This document shows positions 35,355 to 43,908 of a stretch of DNA of 64,000 nucleotides, piece by piece. Position numbers and translations under genes: made by a program. Origin of the DNA: Bacteroidota bacterium (GTDB lineage: Bacteria; Bacteroidota; Bacteroidia; Chitinophagales; Chitinophagaceae). The stretch lies in contig JAFAGI010000012.1 of NCBI GenBank assembly GCA_023422835.1, positions 310,001 through 374,000 of the forward strand, given 5' to 3'. The notes under the pieces were generated by a model. It was not told the DNA's origin, searched no databases, and saw only the letters and a program-made list of their open reading frames with translations. Positions within the stretch are counted from its first letter, which is position 1, and the number at the start of each line of letters is the position of its first letter.

Positions 35355-35645
35355 TTAAGCGTTCATGTTTTCGTAAGACTCTTTGCCTTCATTGATCAGC
35401 TTTAATACTCTTTCGCGAACATCGTCTTTAAGGCCAACCACTTCTTTGGCAAATACGTTTTTCAGGTCTTCAAGTTCTTCGATTGAGCTGCTTGTCCAGT
35501 TACGCACTTTTCTTTTTACTTCATCTGTCTTGTCTGAAATCTGCTGGCGGGTTTCTTCTCCCGATTGTGGAGCCAGCAAAATACCTGCTACTGCTCCGGC
35601 AACCACGCCGGCTACGGTTCCGATTAAAATTTGTTTAGCACTCAT
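35355..35645 (-). CDS. YtxH-domain protein
   Basis: The 96-aa protein starts with a glycine/alanine-rich transmembrane segment (IGTVAGVVAGAVAGILLAP at about 8-26), then QSGEETRQQISDK and a long amphipathic helix. This is the YtxH (gas-vesicle-protein-like, general-stress) layout. It is likely anchored in the inner membrane with a coiled-coil tail. The molecular function is unknown. Confidence 0.88.
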   Translation of the reverse strand: MSAKQILIGTVAGVVAGAVAGILLAPQSGEETRQQISDKTDEVKRKVRNWTSSSIEELEDLKNVFAKEVVGLKDDVRERVLKLINEGKESYENMNA

Positions 35646-35818
35646 TTGTTTATAGTTTTAAGTTATTAAATACATTCCTTAGTAAAGTTAATCAATTATT
35701 GATAAAAAATTCATTTACAACTATGTATAACATTTCACAAACAATATTTTAGCAATAAATTAAATTTTAAAAAACACTTCCAAAGATGTAACTTCGCGTG
35801 TAAATTTTTGCCCGAGTT

Positions 35819-36982
35819 ATGAGTAATTCCATTTTAATTATAGACGATGAGAGAGCTATCCGGAAAACACTTGCTGAGATATTGTCTTTTGAAAAATACA
35901 AAGTCCAGGAAGCTGCTGATGGCGAAGAAGGATGGAAATTGTTTACTCAAAATGTTTACTCCGCTGTATTGTGCGATATAAAAATGCCCAAGATGGACGG
36001 CATGGAATTTCTTAAAAAAGCCTCTGTCTACAATCCCGATGTGCCCATCATTCTCATCAGCGGCCACGGCACTATTGAAAGCGCTGTAGATGCTGTAAAA
36101 GAAGGCGCGTACGACTATATTTCCAAGCCACCGGATCTGAATCGCTTGCTCATAACGGTAAGAAACGCGCTTGACAGGCACTCCCTTTCTAAGGAAACCA
36201 AGGTACTGAAGAAAAAAATTGATAAATCTGTGGAGATGATCGGTGACTCGGAACCTATTCTTAAGATTAAAGCTACCATCGATAAAGTTGCAGCTACTGA
36301 TGCCCGCGTGCTTATTACCGGTGAAAATGGCGTAGGTAAAGAATTGGTTGCGAGGTCTATACACGCACACAGCAACAGGTCTTCATCCCCGCTCATTGAG
36401 GTGAACTGTGCAGCCATACCGAGTGAGCTGATAGAAAGTGAATTATTTGGCCATGAAAAAGGTTCATTCACTTCTGCCGTAAAGCAGCGCATTGGTAAAT
36501 TTGAACAAGCCAACGGAGGTACGCTGTTCCTAGACGAGATCGGCGATATGAGCATAGATGCGCAGGCCAAAGTATTGCGTGCCTTGCAGGAAGGAAAGAT
36601 CACCCGTGTGGGCGGAGAAAAAGAAATATCGGTAGACGTGCGCGTAATAGCCGCTACAAACAAGGATCTGCTGGAGGAAGTGGAAAATAAAAATTTCAGG
36701 CTTGACCTGTATCACCGACTAAGTGTGATCCTGATAAAAGTACCTTCCCTCAATGAAAGGATTGAAGACATCCCATTGCTAGTAGATAAATTCCTGAAAG
36801 ATATTGCTGCAGACTACGGCCAGGCACCAAAAAGCATTGACAAAAAAGCCATTGAAAGCCTGCAGGCACACGACTGGACAGGTAATATACGTGAGCTCAG
36901 AAACGTAGTGGAAAGACTGGTGATACTTTCGGGCAAAACCATTACTGCCGAAGACGTGGGCAGCTACGTGTTCCAGGATTAA
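35819..36982 (+). CDS. NtrC-type response regulator lacking the Fis DNA-binding domain
   Basis: The receiver domain (about 1-120) has DDE, the phospho-acceptor Asp in LCDIKMP (about 54) and the Lys in YISKPPDL. The sigma-54 AAA+ domain (about 140-370) has Walker A GENGVGKE and Walker B GGTLFLDEIGDM. The sigma-54 contact loop usually written GAFTGA reads GSFTSA. The protein ends after VERLVILSGKTITAEDVG at 387 aa, with no helix-turn-helix. It may therefore act from solution or through a partner. miaA follows 16 bp downstream. No sensor kinase is adjacent. Confidence 0.92.
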   Translation: MSNSILIIDDERAIRKTLAEILSFEKYKVQEAADGEEGWKLFTQNVYSAVLCDIKMPKMDGMEFLKKASVYNPDVPIILISGHGTIESAVDAVKEGAYDYISKPPDLNRLLITVRNALDRHSLSKETKVLKKKIDKSVEMIGDSEPILKIKATIDKVAATDARVLITGENGVGKELVARSIHAHSNRSSSPLIEVNCAAIPSELIESELFGHEKGSFTSAVKQRIGKFEQANGGTLFLDEIGDMSIDAQAKVLRALQEGKITRVGGEKEISVDVRVIAATNKDLLEEVENKNFRLDLYHRLSVILIKVPSLNERIEDIPLLVDKFLKDIAADYGQAPKSIDKKAIESLQAHDWTGNIRELRNVVERLVILSGKTITAEDVGSYVFQD

Positions 36983-36998
36983 GTGTAAAATCTCCACT

Positions 36999-37907
36999 AT
37001 GCAAAAACCTTTGCTGATAGTGATCGCGGGGCCTACAGCATCCGGAAAAACGGCGTTGGCTATTGAAGTTGCACGGCATTTTCATACAGAAATATTATCT
37101 GCAGATTCCCGGCAATGCTACCGTGAACTCAACATTGGCGTAGCAAAGCCTACTGAAGAAGAACTTAACAGCGCAGCACATCATTTTATAAATTCCCATT
37201 CTGTAACATGCCCTGTAAACGCCGGTCTGTTTGAAAGATACGGTCTTGAGGTTCTTGAAAATATTTTTTCAAGAACGAATGTTGCCGTGATGGCGGGCGG
37301 CACAGGCCTGTATATTGATGCTTTGTTAAACGGAATAGATGAAATACCGGAAGTGCCTGCTGGTTTAAGAGAAAGCATCTCTGCAGCTTATAAACTTAAA
37401 GGTATCGAATGGCTTCAAACTCAACTCAAAGAAAAAGATCCTGTTTTTTTCGAAACATCAGAAAAACGAAATCCACACCGGTTGATGCGCGCATTGGAAA
37501 TAATACAACATACCGGAAAATCTATAAGCCATTTTCGCACAGCCGGCAGGGTTCATAGAAATTTTAAAACGATAAAGATTGCCTTAGACCGGGAGCGCGA
37601 AGTTTTATACAACCGAATCAACACCCGTGTAGATGCTATGATGGACCAGGGATTGTTGCAAGAAGTAATGTCGTTGCAGCCATATCAACACCTGAATGCC
37701 TTACAGACAGTGGGCTACAGAGAATTATTCTCTTTCCTCCATGGCAGCCTGCCCCTGGAAGATGCTGTTGAAGAAATTAAGAAAAACACCAGACGCTATG
37801 CCAAGAGGCAGCTCACTTGGTTTAAAAAAGATGCAGATTATAAATGGTTTGCTCCTGAAAATACTGCGGAAATCCTACAATATATTTCAGGCATTACAAA
37901 TGAATAA
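36999..37907 (+). CDS. miaA: tRNA dimethylallyltransferase
   Basis: Adds the dimethylallyl group to A37 of tRNAs that read UNN codons. The P-loop GPTASGKTALA is at the start. The catalytic and tRNA-binding segments are SADSRQCYRELNIG with the essential Asp, AGGTGLYIDALLNG and RNPHRLMRALEI. The length of 302 aa is normal. It sits in an operon: response regulator (16 bp before), miaA, then kdtA (24 bp after). Confidence 0.96.
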   Translation: MQKPLLIVIAGPTASGKTALAIEVARHFHTEILSADSRQCYRELNIGVAKPTEEELNSAAHHFINSHSVTCPVNAGLFERYGLEVLENIFSRTNVAVMAGGTGLYIDALLNGIDEIPEVPAGLRESISAAYKLKGIEWLQTQLKEKDPVFFETSEKRNPHRLMRALEIIQHTGKSISHFRTAGRVHRNFKTIKIALDREREVLYNRINTRVDAMMDQGLLQEVMSLQPYQHLNALQTVGYRELFSFLHGSLPLEDAVEEIKKNTRRYAKRQLTWFKKDADYKWFAPENTAEILQYISGITNE

Positions 37908-37931
37908 GCTAACTTCGTTAAAAGTTGTCTG

Positions 37932-39188
37932 ATGTTTCCCGGTATTCTATTTTATAAATTGTTTTTATGGCTCTATTCGGCCGGAGCAAAAATCCTTTCC
38001 TTATTCAACCGAAAAGCAAAGCTGTGGGTAAACGGCAGGAAGCATATTTTCAAACAACTCAGGCATGCTTTTGCAGCAAATACATCGCCTGTAGCCTGGT
38101 TTCACTGTGCTTCTCTCGGAGAGTTTGAACAGGGACGCCCGTTGATAGAAAAACTTAAAAAGGACTATCCGCACTACCGCATACTGGTAACCTTCTTCTC
38201 CCCTTCCGGCTACGAGGTCATGAAAAATTACAACCAGGCAGACTGGGTTTTTTATCTGCCGCTTGATGGCCGGTACCATGCCAGAAAGTTCCTGAATATC
38301 ACTAAACCTTCTATTGTATTTTTTATAAAATACGAGTTCTGGCATTATTACCTGAAGGAAATACATCGCGCTGAAACACCGCTGTTCCTTGTTTCCGGGC
38401 TGTTCAGGGCATCCCAACCTTTCTTTAAATGGTATGGCGGGCTGAACCGTATAACACTTTCTTATTTCACTCATTTTTTTATACAGAAAAAATCCTCAGA
38501 AGATTTATTGCACACTATCGGTATAGAGCATATAACAGTGACCGGAGATACCAGGTTCGACCGTGTACTTGCCACCAAAAATAACTGGAGCGCGGTAGAT
38601 AAAATTGCGGCATTCTGCGGCAATAAAAAAGTATTTGTAGCAGGCAGCACTTGGGAAGCAGACGACCTGGTAATAAAACATTTTGCAAAGGTACATCCTG
38701 AAATGCGCTTCATCATTGCGCCACACGAAGTTGAAAAAGACAGGATTGAAGAATGCCTGAAAATTTATGAGCACTCGGTAGCTTATGCAAACTATGATCC
38801 GCAGGACAAACAATCCGGCGTAAATGTACTTGTAATAGACAACATTGGCATGCTCAGCCGGCTGTACAACTACGCGCACATAAGCTATGTAGGCGGTGCA
38901 TTCGGCGATGACGGTATACACAATGTGCTGGAACCGCTCGTATTCGGCAGTCCTGTGGTGTTCGGACCGGCGTATGAAAAATTTCCGGAAGCGGTAGACC
39001 TGGTTGAACGTGCAATCGGCTTCCCAGTAGTAAATGCGCTGGAGTTTGAACAAACAATGGACCGGTTGCTTACTGATGATGCGTTGATATCCAGGGTAAA
39101 AAGCGCTGCCGGAATCTACGTGCAGGAAAACATCGGCGCTACTGAAAAAATATTTTCTTTCGTAGAAAAATATCTCACCCACGCTTAA
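37932..39188 (+). CDS. waaA: Kdo transferase (lipid A inner core)
   Basis: Transfers 3-deoxy-D-manno-octulosonic acid from CMP-Kdo to lipid A precursors at the inner membrane. The 418-aa GT30 protein has an N-terminal membrane anchor (YKLFLWLYSAGAKIL). It has the family segment WFHCASLGEFEQGRPLIEKL with the catalytic Glu, FFSPSGYEV, and the C-terminal donor loop SYVGGAFGDDGIHNVLEPL. It is probably co-transcribed with miaA and the permease that follows after 30 bp. Confidence 0.95.
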   Translation: MFPGILFYKLFLWLYSAGAKILSLFNRKAKLWVNGRKHIFKQLRHAFAANTSPVAWFHCASLGEFEQGRPLIEKLKKDYPHYRILVTFFSPSGYEVMKNYNQADWVFYLPLDGRYHARKFLNITKPSIVFFIKYEFWHYYLKEIHRAETPLFLVSGLFRASQPFFKWYGGLNRITLSYFTHFFIQKKSSEDLLHTIGIEHITVTGDTRFDRVLATKNNWSAVDKIAAFCGNKKVFVAGSTWEADDLVIKHFAKVHPEMRFIIAPHEVEKDRIEECLKIYEHSVAYANYDPQDKQSGVNVLVIDNIGMLSRLYNYAHISYVGGAFGDDGIHNVLEPLVFGSPVVFGPAYEKFPEAVDLVERAIGFPVVNALEFEQTMDRLLTDDALISRVKSAAGIYVQENIGATEKIFSFVEKYLTHA

Positions 39189-39218
39189 AGTTTCTTTGCA
39201 ATATGTTATTTTTACTAT

Positions 39219-40724
39219 ATGCAAAAAGAACAGAAGCAACTAAAACCTACGCTTTCACTGCTTGACGCCACTATGATCGTAGCCGGAAGCATGATCGGTT
39301 CCGGGATATTTATTGTAAGTGCAGACATGACCAGGAACGTGGGTTCGGCAGGCTGGCTGATCCTAATCTGGCTGATCACCGGCATTATGACCATCTTTGC
39401 AGCAGTGAGTTACGGCGAACTTTCGTCCATGTTTCCAAAAGCAGGCGGGCAATACATTTACCTGAAAGAAGCGTACAACCCGCTGACGGGTTTTTTATAC
39501 GGCTGGAGTTTCTTTTCTGTGATACAAACGGGTACCATTGCGGCTGTTGGCGTTGCTTTCAGCAAGTTTGCCGGCTATTTCTTCCCGGCCCTGGCGATGA
39601 CGGAAGACAACATTCTATTCCGGCTGGGAGACTGGTTCAGGCTATATCCCGCGCAATTGGTCTCTATTGCACTGATCATTTTCCTGACCTATATGAATTC
39701 CCGTGGCGTAAAGGAAGGCAAGCTGATACAGCAGTTCTTTACCGGCACGAAGTTATTGTCCCTGTTCGCTTTGATTGTCTTCGGGCTGGTACTGGGCGCT
39801 AAGCCTGAAGTCTGGAATGCCAACTGGTCCAATGCTTTTGATTTTTCTTTTACACAACCTGTAAAAGATGCAGCAGGCCATCAGACCGGCTGGTCGGCTT
39901 TTATGGCCGCAAATAATATTTACCTCATCATCGGGTTGATATCAGCGGCAATGGTAGGCTCTGTGTTTAGCAGCGTTGCCTGGGAAAATGTAACCTATAT
40001 AGCCGGTGAAATTAAAAATCCTAAAAGAAATGTAGGGCTCAGTTTGTTCTTTGGTACAACCATCGTAGTAGTCATTTATTTATTCACCAACCTCATGTAC
40101 ACTGCGGTACTGCCCCTGGTACCGGCAATGCCGGCAAGCGGCATATATCCCCTGGAATCCGCTGACAGCATAGCTTTTGCCGCGCAAGACCGCGTGGCCA
40201 CCGTGGCGTCTACACAGATCTTCGGCGCTATAGGCACATACATCATTGCTGCCATGATCATGATCTCAACCTTTGGCTGCAACAATGGATTGATACTTTC
40301 AGGGGCAAGAGTATACTATACCATGGCTCATGATAAACTCTTCTTTAAGGGAGCAAAAAAACTAAACAAAAACCATGTCCCGGGACACGCCTTATGGATA
40401 CAGTGCTTGTGGGCCTCTGTGTTGTGCCTGAGCGGAAAGTACGGCTTGCTGCTGGACTATGTAGTATTTGTTACACTGGTATTTTATATACTGACCATCT
40501 GGGGAATTTTCAGGCTGCGCAGAAGCCGGCCGGATGCGGAAAGGTCTTATAAAGCGTTTGGCTACCCCGTGATACCCATCATCTACTTCCTGCTGGCAGG
40601 CACCATGGCGCTGGGCTTGCTGATCTATAAATGGCAGACATCCGTGCTGGGTATTGTCATTGTGCTCACAGGCATACCCATCTATTTTATGTATAAGAAA
40701 AAGCACGCACAAGCATTGCAATAG
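39219..40724 (+). CDS. APC-family amino-acid permease
   Basis: The 501-aa inner-membrane transporter has about 12 to 13 hydrophobic segments. The first carries the unwound substrate motif GSMIGSGIF of the amino acid-polyamine-organocation superfamily. TAVLPLVPAMPASGIYP and a long extracellular loop lie between the middle helices. The substrate cannot be read; Bacteroidota homologues are usually only called amino acid permease. Its last 38 bp overlap the convergent NadR-like gene. Confidence 0.9.
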   Translation: MQKEQKQLKPTLSLLDATMIVAGSMIGSGIFIVSADMTRNVGSAGWLILIWLITGIMTIFAAVSYGELSSMFPKAGGQYIYLKEAYNPLTGFLYGWSFFSVIQTGTIAAVGVAFSKFAGYFFPALAMTEDNILFRLGDWFRLYPAQLVSIALIIFLTYMNSRGVKEGKLIQQFFTGTKLLSLFALIVFGLVLGAKPEVWNANWSNAFDFSFTQPVKDAAGHQTGWSAFMAANNIYLIIGLISAAMVGSVFSSVAWENVTYIAGEIKNPKRNVGLSLFFGTTIVVVIYLFTNLMYTAVLPLVPAMPASGIYPLESADSIAFAAQDRVATVASTQIFGAIGTYIIAAMIMISTFGCNNGLILSGARVYYTMAHDKLFFKGAKKLNKNHVPGHALWIQCLWASVLCLSGKYGLLLDYVVFVTLVFYILTIWGIFRLRRSRPDAERSYKAFGYPVIPIIYFLLAGTMALGLLIYKWQTSVLGIVIVLTGIPIYFMYKKKHAQALQ

Positions 40725-41226
40725 CATTTCGTGTTCTTTGCGCTGCATGGCCTGAAACCAAATACCACGGTGTGTTCTGATTAATAAGGCAATCTTTGTA
40801 CATAAAATATAGCTCTCTCCTGCTTTTCAGGTCGGGATACTCACGCAGTTCGTCCTTTTGCCAGGGAATATCTATATCTGTAAACAAATACAGGTCGTAT
40901 TTTCGTAAAACGATCTGTTCCAGGATGTAGAAGGGGCAACGGTTATACACATATTCACTCCATACCTTCATGATGTACATGTCTGTATCAATAAAAAGGA
41001 AGTCTTTATTTTCTGATATGGATCTGTGTATGTAAGATTCTTCTAACGCCACCTGTCCTTTGGCAATAATTTCAAGATCGTCATAATCATATTCCCTGCC
41101 ATGCACCAGCAGGTACTCTCTCGCAAATTCCGGGCACCAGTGTACCTGGTAATGCGCTGCCAGGTCCTGGCAAAGTTGTGTTTTACCGGTACTTTCAGCG
41201 CCTATGATAGCTATTTTCTTCAACAC
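40687..41226 (-). CDS. NadR-like AAA kinase (ribosylnicotinamide kinase type)
   Basis: The 179-aa protein has a P-loop (IIGAESTGKTQLCQDLA) and the NadR C-terminal-like segments CPEFAREYLLVHGREYDYDD and IDTDMYIMKVW. NadR's kinase domain phosphorylates nicotinamide riboside. The adenylyltransferase half of NadR is absent, as is common in Bacteroidota. The start is GTG at 41226, which overlaps the NUDIX stop by 1 nt (TAGTG). It is the last gene of the fsa, NUDIX and nadR-like operon and overlaps the permease 3' end by 38 bp. Confidence 0.82.
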   Translation of the reverse strand: MLKKIAIIGAESTGKTQLCQDLAAHYQVHWCPEFAREYLLVHGREYDYDDLEIIAKGQVALEESYIHRSISENKDFLFIDTDMYIMKVWSEYVYNRCPFYILEQIVLRKYDLYLFTDIDIPWQKDELREYPDLKSRRELYFMYKDCLINQNTPWYLVSGHAAQRTRNAIAMLVRAFSYT

Positions 41227-41795
41227 TATTTCACAAACTGTATTTTATCTAAATAGCGCAATGCATAAAAAACAGTGGTCAGATGCATGGATTGTACAAT
41301 CCGTTTTTCATCAACAAGTTCCATCAACTCATCGAGGGAAATTTCTTCAACAATGATCTGCTCATTCTCGTCCAATTGCTGAATGTCTGTTTTCCTGCCC
41401 CCCAGTGCAATAAACATGTGCATGAGGTTGGAGTTGGTAGACGGATTTGCTGAGGTGCGGCCGAGATAGTGCACCGACTCAAACGTATAGCCTGTCTCTT
41501 CCAGCAGTTCGCGGCGGATAGCATCTTCGTTGGTTTCATCTGTGCTGTCTACACAGCCGCCCGGCAGCTCAAGGCATACTTCGCCAAGTGCATGGCGGTA
41601 TTGCTTTACGATCAATACCTTATTGTCTTCCGTTAAAGCAAGCGCTGTAGCCCACTCCGGAAATTCAAAAACATAATATGGCTCTATTATTTTACCATCT
41701 GCTCGTTCGCAGCTGTCTTTCCTTACTGTAAACCATTGCTCTTTAAACAAATACTCCGAAGAGAGTTTTGTCCATTTAAGTTTTTCTTCCATCAA
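41226..41795 (-). CDS. NUDIX hydrolase, ADP-ribose pyrophosphatase-like
   Basis: The 189-aa protein carries a complete Nudix box, beginning at GGCVDSTDETNEDAIRRE and ending LLEETGY, matching G-x5-E-x7-RE-x2-EE-xG. The preceding LIVKQYRHALGEVCLELPGG is typical of ADP-sugar pyrophosphatases, which split ADP-ribose into AMP and ribose-5-phosphate. The substrate is inferred only. It is translationally coupled to the NadR-like kinase and lies 17 bp after the aldolase. ATG 41795 is used; the next codon is also ATG. Confidence 0.88.
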   Translation of the reverse strand: MMEEKLKWTKLSSEYLFKEQWFTVRKDSCERADGKIIEPYYVFEFPEWATALALTEDNKVLIVKQYRHALGEVCLELPGGCVDSTDETNEDAIRRELLEETGYTFESVHYLGRTSANPSTNSNLMHMFIALGGRKTDIQQLDENEQIIVEEISLDELMELVDEKRIVQSMHLTTVFYALRYLDKIQFVK

Positions 41796-41812
41796 TTATT
41801 TTTAAAATTATG

Positions 41813-42466
41813 CTATGCAAATTTCCTGGCATCTTCCAGGAACGTTGCCAGCCCTGAATCAGTTAGCGGGTGCTTCAGCAAACCTAAAATCGGTTCCAGG
41901 GGAGAAGTCACCACGTCGGCGCCGGCCTGTGCACATTGAATAATATGATTGCTGCTACGGATAGAAGCCGCGAGTATTTGGGTATCGTAGCCCTGAACGC
42001 CATAGATCTCAGCGATCTGTTCTATGAGTTGTATGCCTTCCCAGCCGCTGTCATCAATCCTGCCGATGAACGGGGAAACATAAGTGGCGCCAGCCTTTGC
42101 CGCCAGTATTGCCTGGCCTGCTGAAAATACAAGCGTACAGTTGGTTTTAATACCATTGTCTGTAAACCATTTGATGGCTTTGATGCCTTCTCTGATCATC
42201 GGAACTTTTACAACGATGTTGTCGTGAATGGCTGCGAGTTTTTTTCCTTCTTCCACAATTTCCCTAAACTCGGTAGACACCACTTCAGCGCTGATGTCGC
42301 CGTCAACCATTTCGCAAATTGTTTTGTAATGCTGGTAAACAGCCTCACTACCTTTAATACCCACTTTCGCCATTAGCGAAGGGTTGGTTGTAACGCCGTC
42401 CAGTATGCCCAAGTCGTTGGCTTCCCTGATCTGAGAGAGATCGGCAGTATCAATAAAAAATTTCAT
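41813..42466 (-). CDS. Transaldolase / fructose-6-phosphate aldolase family
   Basis: The 217-aa short transaldolase starts FFIDTADLSQIREANDLG and has DGVTTNPSLMAK, VVKVPM with the Schiff-base Lys, NCTLVFSAGQAILAAKAG and VSPFIGRIDD. This short class includes both TalC-type transaldolase and Fsa fructose-6-phosphate aldolase. The residue that separates them (Tyr or Phe near the active site) I read as uncertain, so I leave the activity open. First gene of the operon with NUDIX and nadR-like. Confidence 0.9.
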   Translation of the reverse strand: MKFFIDTADLSQIREANDLGILDGVTTNPSLMAKVGIKGSEAVYQHYKTICEMVDGDISAEVVSTEFREIVEEGKKLAAIHDNIVVKVPMIREGIKAIKWFTDNGIKTNCTLVFSAGQAILAAKAGATYVSPFIGRIDDSGWEGIQLIEQIAEIYGVQGYDTQILAASIRSSNHIIQCAQAGADVVTSPLEPILGLLKHPLTDSGLATFLEDARKFA

Positions 42467-42560
42467 TAGTCAGTAATTTAATGTTTATGCCAATAAAGAT
42501 ACATTGAACCGCTTAAACAGGCAAAAGATTATAAATAAAAGTAAAGGGGAAAATAAAAAA

Positions 42561-42654
42561 GGCAGGCTGATTACATCGCACCGCTACAACCGCCTACTCT
42601 TGCTACCTTCCGATCCTGGGAGATTCAGCAGGAGCTGGTCGTGTAAGACCTGCC
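42561..42654 (-). ncRNA. ffs: Small signal recognition particle RNA (4.5S)
   Basis: On the minus strand, GGCAGG at the 5' end pairs with CCTGCC at the 3' end. The apical hairpin carries the SRP signature: CCAGGATCGGAAGGTAGCA, with the GGAAG-type tetraloop, and then GCGGTTGTAGCGG and GCGATGTAATCAGCC. A run of T (seen as AAAAAA at 42555-42560 on the plus strand) follows. The -7 box is at the correct distance upstream. It binds Ffh to target membrane proteins. Confidence 0.9.
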
Positions 42655-42659
42655 GGCTG

Positions 42660-42667
42660 CAAAGATA
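42660..42667 (-). promoter_or_regulatory. -7 box of the SRP RNA gene
   Basis: TATCTTTG on the minus strand fits TAnnTTTG and ends five bases before the first base of the SRP RNA at 42654. No convincing -33 TTG is found. Confidence 0.55.
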
Positions 42668-42744
42668 CTCTTTATTTTTAATTATGAAAATAATATCGTG
42701 ATTTTCACCTCAAATTATCAATGCTTAAGCTTATCTAAAAATCT

Positions 42745-42752
42745 TACTTTTG
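42745..42752 (+). promoter_or_regulatory. -7 box of the glycosyltransferase operon
   Basis: TACTTTTG fits TAnnTTTG and lies 32 bp before ATG 42785. It excludes the earlier in-frame start at 42698. Confidence 0.45.
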
Positions 42753-42784
42753 CAAATAGAAAAAAATGTTATATCCTTCCGGAA

Positions 42785-43906
42785 ATGAAAATAGCATATG
42801 ATGCCAAGAGAGCCTTTCACAATTCACGCGGGCTGGGAACCTATAGCCGGGAAGTGATCAGGCTGATGAATGCTTATTTCCCGGACAATGATTATTACCT
42901 GTTTAACCCGAAAAGAAAAAATGCCATCGAGCTTGCGCTGGGTGCCAACAATACAATTCTTTATCCTGAATCTTTGTGGCACAGGAAGTTTCCCGCACTC
43001 TGGCGTACTTTTGGCATAAGCAGAGAGCTGCAAAAGCTGAAAGTAGATGTGTATCACGGTCTCAGCCAGGAGCTGCCTGCACGTATACAAAAGACAGGTG
43101 TAAAATCTGTGGTAACCATGCATGACGCGATCTTTATGCGCTACCCGCATTTATACCCGAAGGCATACAGGAAAATTTTTATTGAAAAAAATAAATATGC
43201 CTGCATGGTTGCAGACAAGATCATTGCTATAAGCTTACAAACAAAAAAAGATATTGTGCATTATTTCCAGGCTGATGAAAACAAAATTGAAATTGTATAC
43301 CAGGGATGCAGCAATATCTTCAGGCAGCAAATAAGTGAGCAAGAAAAGATACGGGTGCGTGATAAATACAACTTGCCACAGCAATACCTGCTGAATGTAG
43401 GCGCTGTGGAAAAAAGAAAAAATATTGAGCTCATTATTAAAGCCCTGCATCATGGTAAAATAAATATACCTCTGGTAGTGGTAGGGAAGGCCACCGCTTA
43501 TATGCAAGAGCTTAAGCAATTGCTTACTCAGTTTGGCCTTGAAGGAAGCGTGATATTTATACAGGATGCAGCAACTACCGATCTTCCAGCAATATATACC
43601 CTGGCAGAGATTTTTATTTACCCTTCTGTGTTCGAGGGCTTTGGCATACCAGTGCTGGAAGCATTGTGTACAGCTACTCCTGTAATTGCCGCTACAGGAA
43701 GCTGCCTCGAAGAAAGCGGAGGCCCTTCATCCCTGTACGTAGATGCTTATAATGTTGCAGAAATGTCGGCAGCTATTAACACCATACTGGCAGATGGACA
43801 TTTACAAATTAAAATGAAAGCTGATGGGTTGAAATATGCTGAAAAATTTTCCGATGAAAATATTGGTAACAACCTGATGCGTGTATATAAAAATTTGCTA
43901 CCATAA
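42785..43906 (+). CDS. GT4-family glycosyltransferase
   Basis: The 373-aa GT-B enzyme opens MKIAYDAKRAFHNSRGLGTY, the acceptor-side glycine loop. Its C-terminal donor site has LLNVGAVEKRKNIELII, IYPSVFEGFGIPVLEAL and VIAATGSCLEE. It is of the mannosyltransferase-like type seen in surface polysaccharide or LPS assembly. The start follows a -7 box by 32 bp. It is the first of four glycosyltransferase genes spaced by 2, 56 and 7 bp, which probably form one operon building an outer-core or capsule-type glycan. Confidence 0.92.
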   Translation: MKIAYDAKRAFHNSRGLGTYSREVIRLMNAYFPDNDYYLFNPKRKNAIELALGANNTILYPESLWHRKFPALWRTFGISRELQKLKVDVYHGLSQELPARIQKTGVKSVVTMHDAIFMRYPHLYPKAYRKIFIEKNKYACMVADKIIAISLQTKKDIVHYFQADENKIEIVYQGCSNIFRQQISEQEKIRVRDKYNLPQQYLLNVGAVEKRKNIELIIKALHHGKINIPLVVVGKATAYMQELKQLLTQFGLEGSVIFIQDAATTDLPAIYTLAEIFIYPSVFEGFGIPVLEALCTATPVIAATGSCLEESGGPSSLYVDAYNVAEMSAAINTILADGHLQIKMKADGLKYAEKFSDENIGNNLMRVYKNLLP

Positions 43907-43908
43907 AG

